From NCBI RefSeq assembly GCF_016908975.1, contig NZ_JAFBEX010000016.1, positions 57,683 to 121,682 of the forward strand: a stretch of 64,000 nt of DNA, written 5' to 3'. The position numbers and the translations under genes are program-made. This stretch comes from Neobacillus cucumis (GTDB lineage Bacteria; Bacillota; Bacilli; Bacillales; Cytobacillaceae). Position 1 is the first letter of the stretch; each line of letters starts with the position of its first letter. The notes beneath the pieces were generated by a model. That model did no database searches. It was not told the DNA's origin and saw nothing but the letters and a program-made list of their open reading frames with translations. Of this stretch, positions 15,262 through 24,614 are shown piece after piece.

Positions 15262-17226
15262 TTATTCTCCTGAAGTCTGCACCTTAGATTGTTGCGATTT
15301 ACCTTTAGGACCTAAATATTGATAATTATTTGGATCAATTGGCTTAAATCCGGTTGGTGTATAGAAACGTAACAAGTCTTTTGAAACCACATCATCCGAC
15401 ATTTGAAGCTCTTGTTGTACTTTGTCACTAATTGATTTATAAGCTGGTGTTTCCGGTACTACTTCACCCGTTGTAGGATTATAGTATTTACCGCTTATCT
15501 GATCAACATTTGGTGAAACAAAGTCGCCATTTCTAAATAATGCCCAATTACGATGTTGCGGAGATAATAAATCTGAACCAAATTCAATGTAATCTTTTGT
15601 ATCAATTCCTAATAAATGAAGGAGCGTTGGTCGAACATCGACTTCACCACCAAATTGGTGTTGTACACCACCCTTAACTCCAGGAACGTGAATAAATAAT
15701 GGTGTTTCTTGCAATGATGCATTGATTGTTGGTGTAATTTTAGGTACCCCGAGAACTTTCGCCATAGCCGTATTATGATTCTCAGAAAGACCATAGTGGT
15801 CACCATAAAGAATGATGACTGAATTATCATAAAGCCCATCTTTTTTCAATGAATCAAAGAACTGTTTAAGAGCTTCGTCCATATAATGAGCTGATTGGAA
15901 ATAATTATTTACCACCGAATCACCAAAATCTCCTGCAGGGAATGTAGTGTCCTCGGGATCCATTTCAAATGGGAAATGGTTTGATAAGGTAATAAACTTT
16001 GTATAGAAAGGTTGTTTCAGACTCTCAAGCATTGGCATTGACTCTTGGAAATAAGGCTTATCCTTCATACCATAGTTCTTTGTATTTTCTGTAGACATAT
16101 CATAATATTCAGCGTCGAAAAATTGATCATAGCCTAACTGTCTATACATAACATTTCGATTCCAGAAAGTCTTATAGTTACCATGGAATACAGCGGATGT
16201 ATAACCTTTTTCACCTAAAATGGCCGGTGCCGCCTGATACGTATTTTGGTCTTTATTAATAAAAACAGCGCCTTGTGATAACGGATATAAAGAATTTTCC
16301 ATTAAGAATTCAGCATCAGATGTTTTTCCTTGTCCAGTTTGATGATAGAAATTATCAAAATAGAAGGTTTCTCCATCATTTGCTAAAGAATTCAAAAATG
16401 GCGTTACTTCTTGTCCATCTGGCATTTTATAATTAATCATAAAGTTTTGGAATGATTCCAATGAAACATAAATCACGTTCATTCCTTTGGCTTTTCCAAA
16501 ATAAGCAGGGTTTGGAGCTGTATAATTTGCTTGTCTATAGTTTTGAACTGTTGATACATCACTGCTGCTAGCCATCGCACGCTGGCTGCTTGATTCAATA
16601 TTTTGAATTACATCAAAAATCGTGAAGTTGTAGGCACCTAAATATTTCACTAAGTAGTTTCGGTCAAAAGAGCGCGATAATAATTGTGGACGATCTTTTT
16701 CAGCTAAACCAAGGTTGAATAAGAACACTGTCACAGCAAATAATAAAACAAGTTGATATGTTTTTCTATTTTTAGAAACTGCCTTTTTAAATACGGTAAA
16801 AGCTAAAATGATTAAAACAATGGTGTCCGTAAAATAAAATATATCTAGTCCATTCATCAAGGAATTGGCACTGTCACCTAATTGTCCAGAATTTGACTTA
16901 GCTTGCATGATAACCGGGACCGTGATGAAGTCATTAAAAAATCGGTAATAAACAATATTTGCATATAAAAGAAATGACATTATGAAGTTAATGGCAATCA
17001 TTATCTTTTTGGTATGCTTTTTAGATAGCAATGCTAATCCCATAAAGAACAATGCTGAGCTAATAGGGTTAATAGCTAACAAAAACTTCTGAAGATTATT
17101 GTCTATTCCTAATTTAAATTCCATTTGATATGCGATATATGTTTTAATCCAAAACAAAATAATTGCGATCGCGAAAAAGGCAATATGACTATTTTCTATT
17201 TTTTTGAATAGTCCCTTCTTTTTCAT
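15262..17226 (-). CDS. LtaS-family lipoteichoic acid synthase / phosphoglycerol transferase
   Basis: A protein of 654 aa. Five N-terminal membrane helices (to about residue 180) are followed by an extracellular sulfatase-fold domain (about 230-600) that moves glycerol phosphate from phosphatidylglycerol onto the growing polymer. The catalytic region is clear: the Thr nucleophile in HQTGQGKTSDAEF, metal-binding Glu in YVSLESFQ, and Asp-His in LYGDHYGLSENH. The ATG at 17226 follows GAGGAG by 7 nt; a TTG two codons upstream is less likely. B. subtilis has several paralogues (ltaS, yfnI, yqgS, yvgJ), and which one this matches cannot be settled here. The C-terminal tail after residue 600 is hydrophilic. 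Confidence 0.9.
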   Translation of the reverse strand: MKKKGLFKKIENSHIAFFAIAIILFWIKTYIAYQMEFKLGIDNNLQKFLLAINPISSALFFMGLALLSKKHTKKIMIAINFIMSFLLYANIVYYRFFNDFITVPVIMQAKSNSGQLGDSANSLMNGLDIFYFTDTIVLIILAFTVFKKAVSKNRKTYQLVLLFAVTVFLFNLGLAEKDRPQLLSRSFDRNYLVKYLGAYNFTIFDVIQNIESSSQRAMASSSDVSTVQNYRQANYTAPNPAYFGKAKGMNVIYVSLESFQNFMINYKMPDGQEVTPFLNSLANDGETFYFDNFYHQTGQGKTSDAEFLMENSLYPLSQGAVFINKDQNTYQAAPAILGEKGYTSAVFHGNYKTFWNRNVMYRQLGYDQFFDAEYYDMSTENTKNYGMKDKPYFQESMPMLESLKQPFYTKFITLSNHFPFEMDPEDTTFPAGDFGDSVVNNYFQSAHYMDEALKQFFDSLKKDGLYDNSVIILYGDHYGLSENHNTAMAKVLGVPKITPTINASLQETPLFIHVPGVKGGVQHQFGGEVDVRPTLLHLLGIDTKDYIEFGSDLLSPQHRNWALFRNGDFVSPNVDQISGKYYNPTTGEVVPETPAYKSISDKVQQELQMSDDVVSKDLLRFYTPTGFKPIDPNNYQYLGPKGKSQQSKVQTSGE

Positions 17227-17397
17227 TTTCAATCTCCTCTCAATCTACCATTCATTATCGTTATCGTTAATCAAACTCCAACTACTATAACATATTTATT
17301 GAAAAATGACTCTGGAAAAATATTGGGTTTAACCATTTTATAACAAAAATCTCACACCACCCTAGTTCATAAGGCGGAGTGGCAGCAAACACCATCT

Positions 17398-18237
17398 TTA
17401 TTTTTTCATCCAACCCATTCCCATCGCACCGTCGCCTAAATGAGTGCCGATGACGGCTCCGAAATAGCCAATCATAAATTCCACATTAGGATACAGCACA
17501 GCTAGCTCCTTCCGCCACTCTTCTGCTTCCTTCTCGCGATTCGCGTGAATAATGACAGCCCGGTATTCCCCGCCGCCAGAAACCCCATCACCAAGTAAAT
17601 CAACGATCCGTTTCAGGGCTTTCTTCCTAGTGCGGATTTTTTCAAACGGTACAATCACCTTATTTTCAAAATGAAGCAATGGTTTCACCTGCAACAGACT
17701 GCCGATAAAGGCTTGGGCACTTGACAGGCGACCGCCGCGCTGTAGATTGGACAAATCATCGACCATAAAATAAGCGTCAGCTGTTTTCTTCAGCTCTTCC
17801 AAACGATCCATAATCACTTCAGCCGATTCCCCACGCTCGGCCATTTCCCCCGCTTCAAGCGCATAAAAGCCCTGAACCATACAGCTGATTTCAGAATCAA
17901 ATGCATAAACTTTAATCCCTTCCACCATGGTACCGGCTGTTATCGCACCTTGATACGTGCCGCTGATGCCGCTCGATAAATGAATGCTAATCACTGCATC
18001 ATGATCAGCTGCTAGTTCTTCAAACAGCTCGACAAATTTCCCAATCGGCGGCTGTGATGTAGTTGGCAGCTCGTTTGTTTTAATTTTTTCAAAAAATGCG
18101 CTTGCGTTTAAATCGACTTCTTCCTGATATGCTTCTGTCCCGAAAATGACATTAAGCGGGATCATATGTATATTCCATTTCTCTCGTAACTCTTTCGGTA
18201 TGTACGCGGTGCTATCCGTGACAATTGCCGTTTTCAT
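17398..18237 (-). CDS. degV: DegV-family fatty-acid-binding protein
   Basis: A cytoplasmic EDD-fold protein of 279 aa. DegV proteins bind a fatty acid and the FakB subgroup presents it to fatty acid kinase FakA. Visible marks are IVTDSTAYIP near the N-terminus, TTSQPPIGKF (the Ser/Thr-rich carboxylate-binding loop), HLSSGISGTYQ and a C-terminal GTHLGDGAMG. The placement directly downstream of degU matches degV in B. subtilis. A weak terminator separates it from degU. The start codon is ATG. The physiological role beside the degSU system is not known. Confidence 0.9.
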   Translation of the reverse strand: MKTAIVTDSTAYIPKELREKWNIHMIPLNVIFGTEAYQEEVDLNASAFFEKIKTNELPTTSQPPIGKFVELFEELAADHDAVISIHLSSGISGTYQGAITAGTMVEGIKVYAFDSEISCMVQGFYALEAGEMAERGESAEVIMDRLEELKKTADAYFMVDDLSNLQRGGRLSSAQAFIGSLLQVKPLLHFENKVIVPFEKIRTRKKALKRIVDLLGDGVSGGGEYRAVIIHANREKEAEEWRKELAVLYPNVEFMIGYFGAVIGTHLGDGAMGMGWMKK

Positions 18238-18294
18238 AAAAATACCATCCTTAGTTTTAATCTACACCTTATTTTATATGAAAAAGCAATAAAA

Positions 18295-18318
18295 GAACAC
18301 ACCATAAAGATGTGCTCT
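18295..18318 (-). terminator. Probable terminator after degU
   Basis: On the minus strand GAGCACA pairs with TGTGTTC (one wobble) around a short loop, followed by TTTTATTG. It lies 8 bp after the degU stop codon and may only reduce transcription into degV. Confidence 0.6.
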
Positions 18319-18325
18319 CCCAAAA

Positions 18326-19012
18326 TCATCTTACCTCTACCCAGCCATTTTTTATCGCAGATACAACGGCTTGCGTACGGTCATTGACGTTCATTTTTTG
18401 TAAAATATTACTTACATGGTTCTTAACCGTTTTTTCACTGATGAATAAAGATTCGCCAATGCCACGGTTGCTTTTACCATCGGCCAACATTTGTAATACC
18501 TCACACTCTCGGCGAGTTAACAAATGCAATGGACGGCGAATCTCTAGCGTCTGGACATAGCCGCCTCCAGTGTGAGTGGCTGTTGCCGCTAGCTTGCGAT
18601 ATTCATTGACTAAATTATGGGTTACTTTTGGATGTAAGTAGGAACCGCCTTCTGCCACCACCCGGACCGCCTCAATGAGTGCGTCAGCATCCATTTCTTT
18701 TAACAGGTAACCGCAGGCGCCCGTTTTCAAGGCATGTGTGACATAGTTTTCATCATCGTGAATCGATAGAATAATAACTTTTGTGTTAGGATATATTTCA
18801 ATAAGTTCACGGGTTGCCTCGACACCATTCATTCCCGGCATATTGATATCCATAATCACAACATCAGGTAGGTACTGTTCGACAAGTCCTAGTGCATCGC
18901 TCCCGTCATCGCCTTCGGCTACGACCTGGAAAGACTTTTCAAACTCTAGTATTCTCTTAACACCTTCTCTGAACAGTTGGTGATCATCAATAATGGCGAT
19001 TTTGGTAGTCAT
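18326..19012 (-). CDS. degU: Response regulator DegU
   Basis: A transcription factor of 228 aa controlling exoenzymes, competence and motility. The receiver domain (1-125) has the acidic pocket in IIDDHQL and the phosphoacceptor Asp in VVIMDINMPGMNG (near residue 56). The LuxR-type helix-turn-helix (about 160-225) has LTRRECEVLQMLADGKSN and SEKTVKNHVSNIL. The length equals the family norm. It lies 48 bp downstream of degS on the same strand and is surely its partner. DegU also activates competence in B. subtilis, which fits with the comF genes nearby. Confidence 0.96.
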   Translation of the reverse strand: MTTKIAIIDDHQLFREGVKRILEFEKSFQVVAEGDDGSDALGLVEQYLPDVVIMDINMPGMNGVEATRELIEIYPNTKVIILSIHDDENYVTHALKTGACGYLLKEMDADALIEAVRVVAEGGSYLHPKVTHNLVNEYRKLAATATHTGGGYVQTLEIRRPLHLLTRRECEVLQMLADGKSNRGIGESLFISEKTVKNHVSNILQKMNVNDRTQAVVSAIKNGWVEVR

Positions 19013-19060
19013 TTGGTATTCCCCCTCAAATCAATTTTAACATTAATCGCAATAAGTAGT

Positions 19061-20203
19061 TTAGTTAATTAATGGAACATGGATAGATACGCTTGTTCCT
19101 TTTCCAATTTTTGAATCATACTTGATTTCCCCTTCGAGAAGATCGACACGCTCTCTCATCCCAATCATTCCAAAAGAATCAGGCTTTTTAACAGAAGTAT
19201 CAAATCCAACACCATTATCCTTAATTAGCACGGTAACAGCTGAATTTGAAATTTCCAATCTGACTTTGATTTCACAGGCATTTGCATGTTTGAGCGCATT
19301 TTGCACTGACTCTTGGATCATCCGGAACAATGCCACCTCATACTTAGCTGGCAGCCGTCGTTCCTCCCCCACATTTACAAAATCAATTCTTGAGTGATTA
19401 TGATATTCTTCGATGGTTTGTAAATATTTTCTGAGGGTAGGGACAAGTCCCAAATCATCAAGTGCCATTGGGCGGAGATCATAAATAATTCTACGAACCT
19501 CATAAAGGGCGGCACGCACCATTTTCTTATAGCTATGCACTTCAGCAAACGCCTCTTCCGGACCTTGGTCGCGGTATACACGTTCAATCAAATCAGAGCG
19601 CATAATCACATTGGCCAGCATTTGGGCAGGTCCATCATGAATCTCGCGGGACAATCGTTTCCGTTCTTCTTCCTGAGCTTCAATAATTTTCAAACCAAAG
19701 TCCTGCTTGGCTTTTGCATTTTCAAGCACTTCTCCCACTTGTTTTAGATCGCTTGTCAGGTAATTCATGACGACAGATATTTGGGAAATAAGCTGATCGG
19801 CCCTGTCAATGGTATCATCTAACCCAATTAATCGCCGCTCCAAATCGTCTCTTTTTTCCAAAAGCTGTTTTTTGTACTGCCAATTAATCGAAAGATCCAT
19901 TTGTAGCTGGTGGGCTTTTTCATATGCCTCGCGAACTTCCTCTTCTGTATAATGATTAAAATTCATACTAACTTCTGACAGCATGAGGCGTGCTTGATGA
20001 ACTTGTTCTTCCAGCTGGTTCCCCTCTTCAATGAGTTTAACCATCATTTCTTTGATATTTTGGAGTTCAGTTGTCATACTTTCATAATCATGGCGGCATT
20101 GCTCGCCAATCCGAAAAATATCACTTTTACTGCATGTGACTCTGTCAATCATTTCTTCACGAATTTCATCAATGGATTTCATATTGACCTGTTTAAGTTT
20201 CAT
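19061..20203 (-). CDS. degS: Sensor histidine kinase DegS
   Basis: A cytoplasmic kinase of 380 aa that phosphorylates DegU. A long N-terminal coiled-coil sensor (about 20-165) is followed by the HisKA_3 dimer domain with the phospho-His in LSREIHDGPAQ and an HATPase_c domain with the N box near QNALKHAN and the G box in KDNGVGFD. There is no membrane segment, as expected for DegS. The ATG at 20201-20203 is chosen because GGAGGG sits 6 nt upstream; an in-frame start at 20245 would add 14 residues across the ribosome binding site. Confidence 0.95.
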   Translation of the reverse strand: MKLKQVNMKSIDEIREEMIDRVTCSKSDIFRIGEQCRHDYESMTTELQNIKEMMVKLIEEGNQLEEQVHQARLMLSEVSMNFNHYTEEEVREAYEKAHQLQMDLSINWQYKKQLLEKRDDLERRLIGLDDTIDRADQLISQISVVMNYLTSDLKQVGEVLENAKAKQDFGLKIIEAQEEERKRLSREIHDGPAQMLANVIMRSDLIERVYRDQGPEEAFAEVHSYKKMVRAALYEVRRIIYDLRPMALDDLGLVPTLRKYLQTIEEYHNHSRIDFVNVGEERRLPAKYEVALFRMIQESVQNALKHANACEIKVRLEISNSAVTVLIKDNGVGFDTSVKKPDSFGMIGMRERVDLLEGEIKYDSKIGKGTSVSIHVPLIN

Positions 20204-20289
20204 TCCATTCCCTCCAGGGGTATCTTCCCGTAAGGCCCTTAGCAAATTTTACCTTAAAACCTTATTAATGGCGAATCCTAACACTCTTA

Positions 20290-20318
20290 TTGACCTTCCG
20301 CTAGGGTGAAAGTAATAT
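20290..20318 (+). promoter_or_regulatory. Sigma-A promoter upstream of yvyE
   Basis: TTGACC (20290-20295), a 17-bp spacer and TAATAT (20313-20318). It lies 126 bp before the yvyE start codon. The spacing is ideal; each box differs from consensus by one or two bases. Confidence 0.5.
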
Positions 20319-20443
20319 AAATAAGTGTTACAACCTATTTTAAGATACTTTATGGACTATTACTATTATATCATTCAAACATTACTACTATATTAAAGGT
20401 ATATTACAACATTATTTTTAAAAACATTTGAAAGGAGATAGTT

Positions 20444-21085
20444 ATGCTTCCATTTTACCATACAGTAAAACAAACTGGCACACATGAGATTACAATCCAA
20501 AAATCGCGTTTCATTGCCCATATGACAAGAGCAGAAACCGAAAATGAAGCAGTAGAATTCATTCAATCCATCAAAAAACAGCATGGGGATGCCAACCATA
20601 ACTGCTCTGCTTACCTCATTGGTGAGCATGACCAAATTCAAAAAGCGAATGATGATGGCGAACCCAGCGGGACAGCTGGTGTTCCCATTCTCGAGGTATT
20701 AAAAAAACGGAAACTAAAGGACACAGTGGTTGTTGTAACCCGCTACTTCGGCGGCATTAAACTAGGCGCCGGCGGTCTCATCCGTGCCTACGGCAAAGCG
20801 ACTTCAGAAGGGCTTGAAGCAGTCGGCATAGTCGAGCGAAGCCTCAACCAAATCATCCATACCAAATTTGACTATACATGGCTTGGGAAAATTGAAAATG
20901 AATTACGTGGTGCTAATTATAAAATTAAACAAATTCATTACTTAGACACCGTTGAGGTCGAGACATACGTGAGTGAAAACCAAGTTCAGGCTTTCATGGA
21001 CTGGATGATTGAGCTAACCAATGGGCAATGTACATTAGAAAAAGGTGAGATTGTTTATCTCGAAGAAGATTACGAACGGGAATAA
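20444..21085 (+). CDS. yvyE: YvyE, YigZ/IMPACT-family protein
   Basis: A protein of 213 aa with the UPF0029/IMPACT N-terminal domain (signature DDGEPSGTAGVPILEVL and VVTRYFGGIKLGAGGLIRAY, about residues 65-115) and a C-terminal DUF1949 ferredoxin-like domain (about 140-205). The family binds ribosomes or translation factors in other organisms; the bacterial role is poorly known. AAGGAGATAG gives a good ribosome binding site. The position divergent from degS matches B. subtilis gene order, which supports the orthology. Confidence 0.92.
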   Translation: MLPFYHTVKQTGTHEITIQKSRFIAHMTRAETENEAVEFIQSIKKQHGDANHNCSAYLIGEHDQIQKANDDGEPSGTAGVPILEVLKKRKLKDTVVVVTRYFGGIKLGAGGLIRAYGKATSEGLEAVGIVERSLNQIIHTKFDYTWLGKIENELRGANYKIKQIHYLDTVEVETYVSENQVQAFMDWMIELTNGQCTLEKGEIVYLEEDYERE

Positions 21086-21130
21086 ATGGCGGAATTCCTA
21101 ATTCTATTATAGTAGGACCATAATCTATAT

Positions 21131-21166
21131 ACAATGAGGGGCTCAAAAATTTTTTGAGTCCCTTGT
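21131..21166. terminator. Bidirectional terminator between yvyE and tagO
   Basis: An inverted repeat with an AT-rich loop (GGGGCTCAAAA and TTTTGAGTCCC) lies between the convergent ends of yvyE and the first tagO gene, 5 bp from the tagO stop. Confidence 0.7.
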
Positions 21167-21170
21167 CCTA

Positions 21171-22229
21171 TTATGAACGGTCTTTAACGGTTGTTAATGT
21201 TCGTACGATGTTAAGCAGTGGTCGATGGTCTTTTCCCATGAGACCGATTTTTTCAGCAATAATTTCGATTAACAAAACGACAATTCCGATAAGGACAAGT
21301 GCTCCGCCGATTCTTGCCTGCGAGTAAATAATCGCCACAAGTCCAAAAAAGGCTGCCATTGCGTAAATGAGTAACACCGTTTGACGATGGGAGTAGCCCA
21401 TTCGCAGCATACAATGATGAAGATGGGATTTATCAGGTGCCGACAAGGGCTGTTTGTTAATGATTCTTCTGATAATCGCAAAAAGCGTGTCAGATATAGG
21501 TACACCCAGAATAATAACGGGGATAACAAACGAAATAAACGTAACATTTTTAAAACCGAGCAAGGATAATACGGAGATGATAAAGCCTAAAAAAAGTGCT
21601 CCTGTATCCCCCATAAAAATACTAGCAGGATGAAAATTATAAAATAAAAAGCCAAGTGTGCTCGCAAGCACAATTAATCCAACCGTCACTACAAAGTAAT
21701 TCTCTTGGATCAGGGCAATGCCTGAAATCGTGATGAGCGCAATTGAAGAAACTCCAGCGGCTAAACCATCTAGTCCATCAATTAAATTGATGGCATTGGT
21801 AATTCCTACAATCCACAGAATGGTAAACGGAATGCTCAAGAGACCAAATTGGAGCTGTCCGCCAAACGGGAGGTTAATGAATACAACCTGCAGACCTCCT
21901 AAAAAGACAACACTACAAGCGGCTAGTAATTGACCTAATAGCTTATACTTTGCCGGTAATTCAAACCTATCATCACAAAAGCCCGTAATGATGATAATCA
22001 GGCAGCCAAGTAAGATGGGAAGTGAATACTGGTTTTCAGGTTTGATAAGAAAAATCCCAACCAAAAAACTAATAAAAATGGCTAATCCACCAAGCCTTGG
22101 CATAATTGATTGATGGACTTTTCGCTGGTTAGGGCGATCGGTTGCACCAATTAAGAAGGCTAATCTTTTGATCAATGGAGTTATGAGAATTGAGATGAGA
22201 AAACATACTACCAAGGTAAGATACAGCAT
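21171..22229 (-). CDS. tagO: Undecaprenyl-phosphate GlcNAc-1-phosphate transferase (first TagO paralogue)
   Basis: An integral membrane enzyme of 352 aa with about ten helices. It transfers GlcNAc-1-phosphate from UDP-GlcNAc to undecaprenyl phosphate, the first step of wall teichoic and teichuronic acid synthesis. Signatures are RKVHQSIMPRLGGLAIF near residue 40, NLIDGLDGLAAG (metal/catalytic Asp residues), FMGDTGALFLG and the C-terminal DKSHLHHCMLRMG loop. AAGGAGG lies 8 nt before the ATG. The position next to yvyE matches B. subtilis tagO, so this copy is the positional orthologue. A second, very similar gene starts 3.5 kb to the right. Confidence 0.93.
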   Translation of the reverse strand: MLYLTLVVCFLISILITPLIKRLAFLIGATDRPNQRKVHQSIMPRLGGLAIFISFLVGIFLIKPENQYSLPILLGCLIIIITGFCDDRFELPAKYKLLGQLLAACSVVFLGGLQVVFINLPFGGQLQFGLLSIPFTILWIVGITNAINLIDGLDGLAAGVSSIALITISGIALIQENYFVVTVGLIVLASTLGFLFYNFHPASIFMGDTGALFLGFIISVLSLLGFKNVTFISFVIPVIILGVPISDTLFAIIRRIINKQPLSAPDKSHLHHCMLRMGYSHRQTVLLIYAMAAFFGLVAIIYSQARIGGALVLIGIVVLLIEIIAEKIGLMGKDHRPLLNIVRTLTTVKDRS

Positions 22230-22300
22230 CGAACATCCTCCTTGTTAGTCAGTTTGTCCATAATAAGCAAACCAATAACAACTAATGTTTGGTAAAATTA

Positions 22301-22548
22301 GAAAAGCGCAAGGCGCCCGCCTATCGGCGACAAGCACAAGACGAGCCGGCCGAAAGGTTGCTTTTTTTAAACCTTTTGGACGGATTAATCTAAATGTGGA
22401 GGCGACTGTTCTGGGACTTTAGGCTAAGACGCACCCTGCAAGAAGGCGTTTTTTCCCTTCTTCAGGGGGTGGCTTATGACTTGAGTCCCAAGGAGCCGCA
22501 ACTGGATAAGCTTGTGACCTCGAGGGGCTAGGCGCTGGAGCAAGACAA
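22301..22548 (+). repeat. Dispersed 245-bp structured repeat, copy A
   Basis: Begins GAAAAGCGCAAGGCGCC and ends GGCGCTGGAGCAAGACA. Inside are a GGGAC...GTCCC stem and a central AGAAGGC...CTTCT hairpin, partly decayed. It fills the gap between the sulfatase-like gene and tagO. Other long copies are at 26030, 35336 (inverted) and 51416 (inverted). Confidence 0.85.
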
Positions 22549-22598
22549 ACCTCGAAATCGAACTTTAGACATTCTTATACTTTCAAAAAAGGTATCTA

Positions 22599-24155
22599 TT
22601 ATTGGCTTTGTGCCCTTTTCATTAACTTAAAATAGTCGTCCTGTAAAATTTGTTCATTATAGAATTTTGAATCCTTAGCTAACTCACTATTGAGAAAACC
22701 TAGACCACTTTCCTCCTCTATGGTTCTCCTGTTAGAAAAGAGATTTGTCCCTAACCCCAAGCGATCGCCTTGAATGGTTACGCCCATACTGGCTAAAATC
22801 GTTGGGTACATGTCTAAGGCAGTAAAGATCCTATTTTTTGATTGAACCGGCTCTATAGCCGGATTAATAAAGGCATTATAAGTAGTTCGACTATATCCCT
22901 TGGCCATATATTTTTCAAAATACCCCCCCGGCTGCATACTGAGGTGATCACCTAGCAGCACGATGGTTGTATTCGGATAAAAGTCCTGTTGCTGCAGCCA
23001 CTTTACAAATCCATCTACTTGTTTGGATGAATACGCAAAGACATTTTCATATTGTGTGCGATATTTTTTTTCTGCTTTACTTTCTAAATACCCATCAGGA
23101 AAATGGGTGTTTGCGGTTAATAGAGTCATGCTGAAAGGTTTCTTCTTATTTGCCAAGGACGATATTTCTTCTTTGGCCCAGTCAAATAAATGCGTATCAT
23201 CATAACCCCACCATACCTTTTGACTTCCTTGCATTTTCCCTTCTTGAATAGCCGTATTGAAATCAGATATCAAATAATCTCCATGTCTCTTGTAGTAACC
23301 TTTGCGCCCTCCAAAATTTGCATCAGACCCAAAGATGACTTCTTGATTGTATCCTTCTTTTTTTAATACATCACCCAACGTATAAGCACCTGCTAAGAAA
23401 TTACTGGACGTATATTGATTCCCATTAACAGGAATTTTCAGGGGCAGGCCTGATGTGGTTCCTACCAGTCCCCCTACCGTCCAGGTGGTGCCAAAAATTC
23501 GGTTAGCCCCGCCTATTTTATCAGAATTGGAAAAATTTAAATTTGTCTTTGCAATCGTCGTTAACTCAGGAATCACATTATAATTCCATCCTCCACCGTT
23601 ATCTTTATCAATCATTGAGTTTTCCATCGATTCTAAATAGACGATAATCAGGTTCCTTTTTTGTTTTGGAAAAGTAAGCGATACCTTACTGCCATCAACG
23701 TAATGAGTATCTATATAAGTTGAGGTGTCCGTTACACCTTTCACATAATGTTTAGCGCCTACGAAATGATAACAGGTGATGAGAGATAGAATGAAAATAA
23801 GGAATGCATATAATAATCTAAATTTATAAATCAACTTTAATGGAGATAGACCAAAGGTAAACGTTTTATGTTTCATTTTCACTTCAATGACATCTCTTCT
23901 TCTATTTATTCCTAAAACCGGTATGAATACAATAAAAAGAATCAAAAGAAACGGAAGGAAACTGGATTGAAATGCAGAAATAATGACATCACTTGGTGTC
24001 CCCTTCGTATTGCTAATAAGATAAAAAATCATTTCCTCTAAGCTTTGATTAGTAAAGTTTTTCTTAATATAGGTTGCAAAGGAAAATATAACAGTGCTTA
24101 GGATTAAGATAAAAATGGTTAAGTAACTCATGAACAACTTATTCTTCTTCTTCAT
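22599..24155 (-). CDS. MdoB/LtaS-like sulfatase-fold membrane transferase
   Basis: A protein of 518 aa. Three membrane segments in the first 145 residues are followed by an extracellular alkaline-phosphatase/sulfatase fold (about 165-460). Recognisable metal and catalytic sites are IVYLESMENS, GTTWTVGGLVGTTSG with the presumed Thr nucleophile, ANTHFPDGY and VLLGDHLSMQPGG. The family (phosphoglycerol transferase I, OpgB/MdoB) moves glycerol phosphate from lipid onto exposed sugars. Beside two tagO genes and a rhamnose pathway, it most likely decorates a wall polysaccharide; the substrate is inferred. It is shorter than LtaS proper, with three instead of five helices. ATG start. Confidence 0.85.
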   Translation of the reverse strand: MKKKNKLFMSYLTIFILILSTVIFSFATYIKKNFTNQSLEEMIFYLISNTKGTPSDVIISAFQSSFLPFLLILFIVFIPVLGINRRRDVIEVKMKHKTFTFGLSPLKLIYKFRLLYAFLIFILSLITCYHFVGAKHYVKGVTDTSTYIDTHYVDGSKVSLTFPKQKRNLIIVYLESMENSMIDKDNGGGWNYNVIPELTTIAKTNLNFSNSDKIGGANRIFGTTWTVGGLVGTTSGLPLKIPVNGNQYTSSNFLAGAYTLGDVLKKEGYNQEVIFGSDANFGGRKGYYKRHGDYLISDFNTAIQEGKMQGSQKVWWGYDDTHLFDWAKEEISSLANKKKPFSMTLLTANTHFPDGYLESKAEKKYRTQYENVFAYSSKQVDGFVKWLQQQDFYPNTTIVLLGDHLSMQPGGYFEKYMAKGYSRTTYNAFINPAIEPVQSKNRIFTALDMYPTILASMGVTIQGDRLGLGTNLFSNRRTIEEESGLGFLNSELAKDSKFYNEQILQDDYFKLMKRAQSQ

Positions 24156-24295
24156 CGAATGGACTCCACCCTCATTTTATTATGAAAGTTAACTTTTTTA
24201 TGAACGTTTTGCTATTTTGTAAAAGTCTTATAACATACTGTCTATTATGTTAATTTTTTGTAAAGAAAATACGTTTCAACACATTTCTCGAAATG

Positions 24296-24321
24296 AAAAA
24301 ACCACAGTTACTGTGGTTTTT
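24296..24321. terminator. Short bidirectional hairpin
   Basis: AAAACCACAGT/ACTGTGGTTTTT, a perfect stem with A and T runs on either side. It lies upstream of the sulfatase gene and may stop transcription from the repeat region in either direction. Confidence 0.65.
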
Positions 24322-24324
24322 GAA

Positions 24325-24572
24325 AAAGACTCTGTTATATTTGGCTGTTGATTTCCGCTACAGGCGCTCGCTTTCCGCGGGCGTGCCGGGGAGCCTCCTC
24401 GGCGCTTACAGCGCCTGTGGGGTCTCCCCTGCTCCGTACTCCCGCAGGACATTGGAATTCTTCCTCGAGTCCGCCCACGCACGAAGAAAATGCGTTAGCA
24501 TTTTCGAGGAGTCGAGCGCCTTCCGCTCCAATCAACAGAGTATAAAAACAACAATTTTGTTAAACAGAGCCA
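24325..24572. repeat. GTTGATTTCCGCT-type hairpin repeat, long copy
   Basis: The element starts near GACTCTGTT and GTTGATTTCCGCT and ends CCGCTCCAATCAACAGAG and AACAGAGCC, so both ends form nested inverted repeats. The GC-rich inside holds further hairpins (CAGGCGCTCG, GGCGCTTACAGCGCCTG, AATGCGTTAGCATT). It carries no credible gene. Shorter relatives are at 33841-33873 and 42719-42781. Confidence 0.75.
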
Positions 24573-24576
24573 TATA

Positions 24577-24613
24577 AAAAAAAGGATTTGGAAAAATTCC
24601 AAATCCTTTTTTT
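24577..24613. terminator. Strong bidirectional terminator after the second tagO
   Basis: A stem of AAAAGGATTTGG with CCAAATCCTTTT, flanked by A and T runs. It ends 2 bp before the tagO stop codon region. Confidence 0.9.
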
Positions 24614-24614
24614 A

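Noticed and set aside
22301..22548. Insertion sequence
   Set aside because: No transposase frame and no clear target duplication; copies share structure only, so it is listed as a dispersed repeat.
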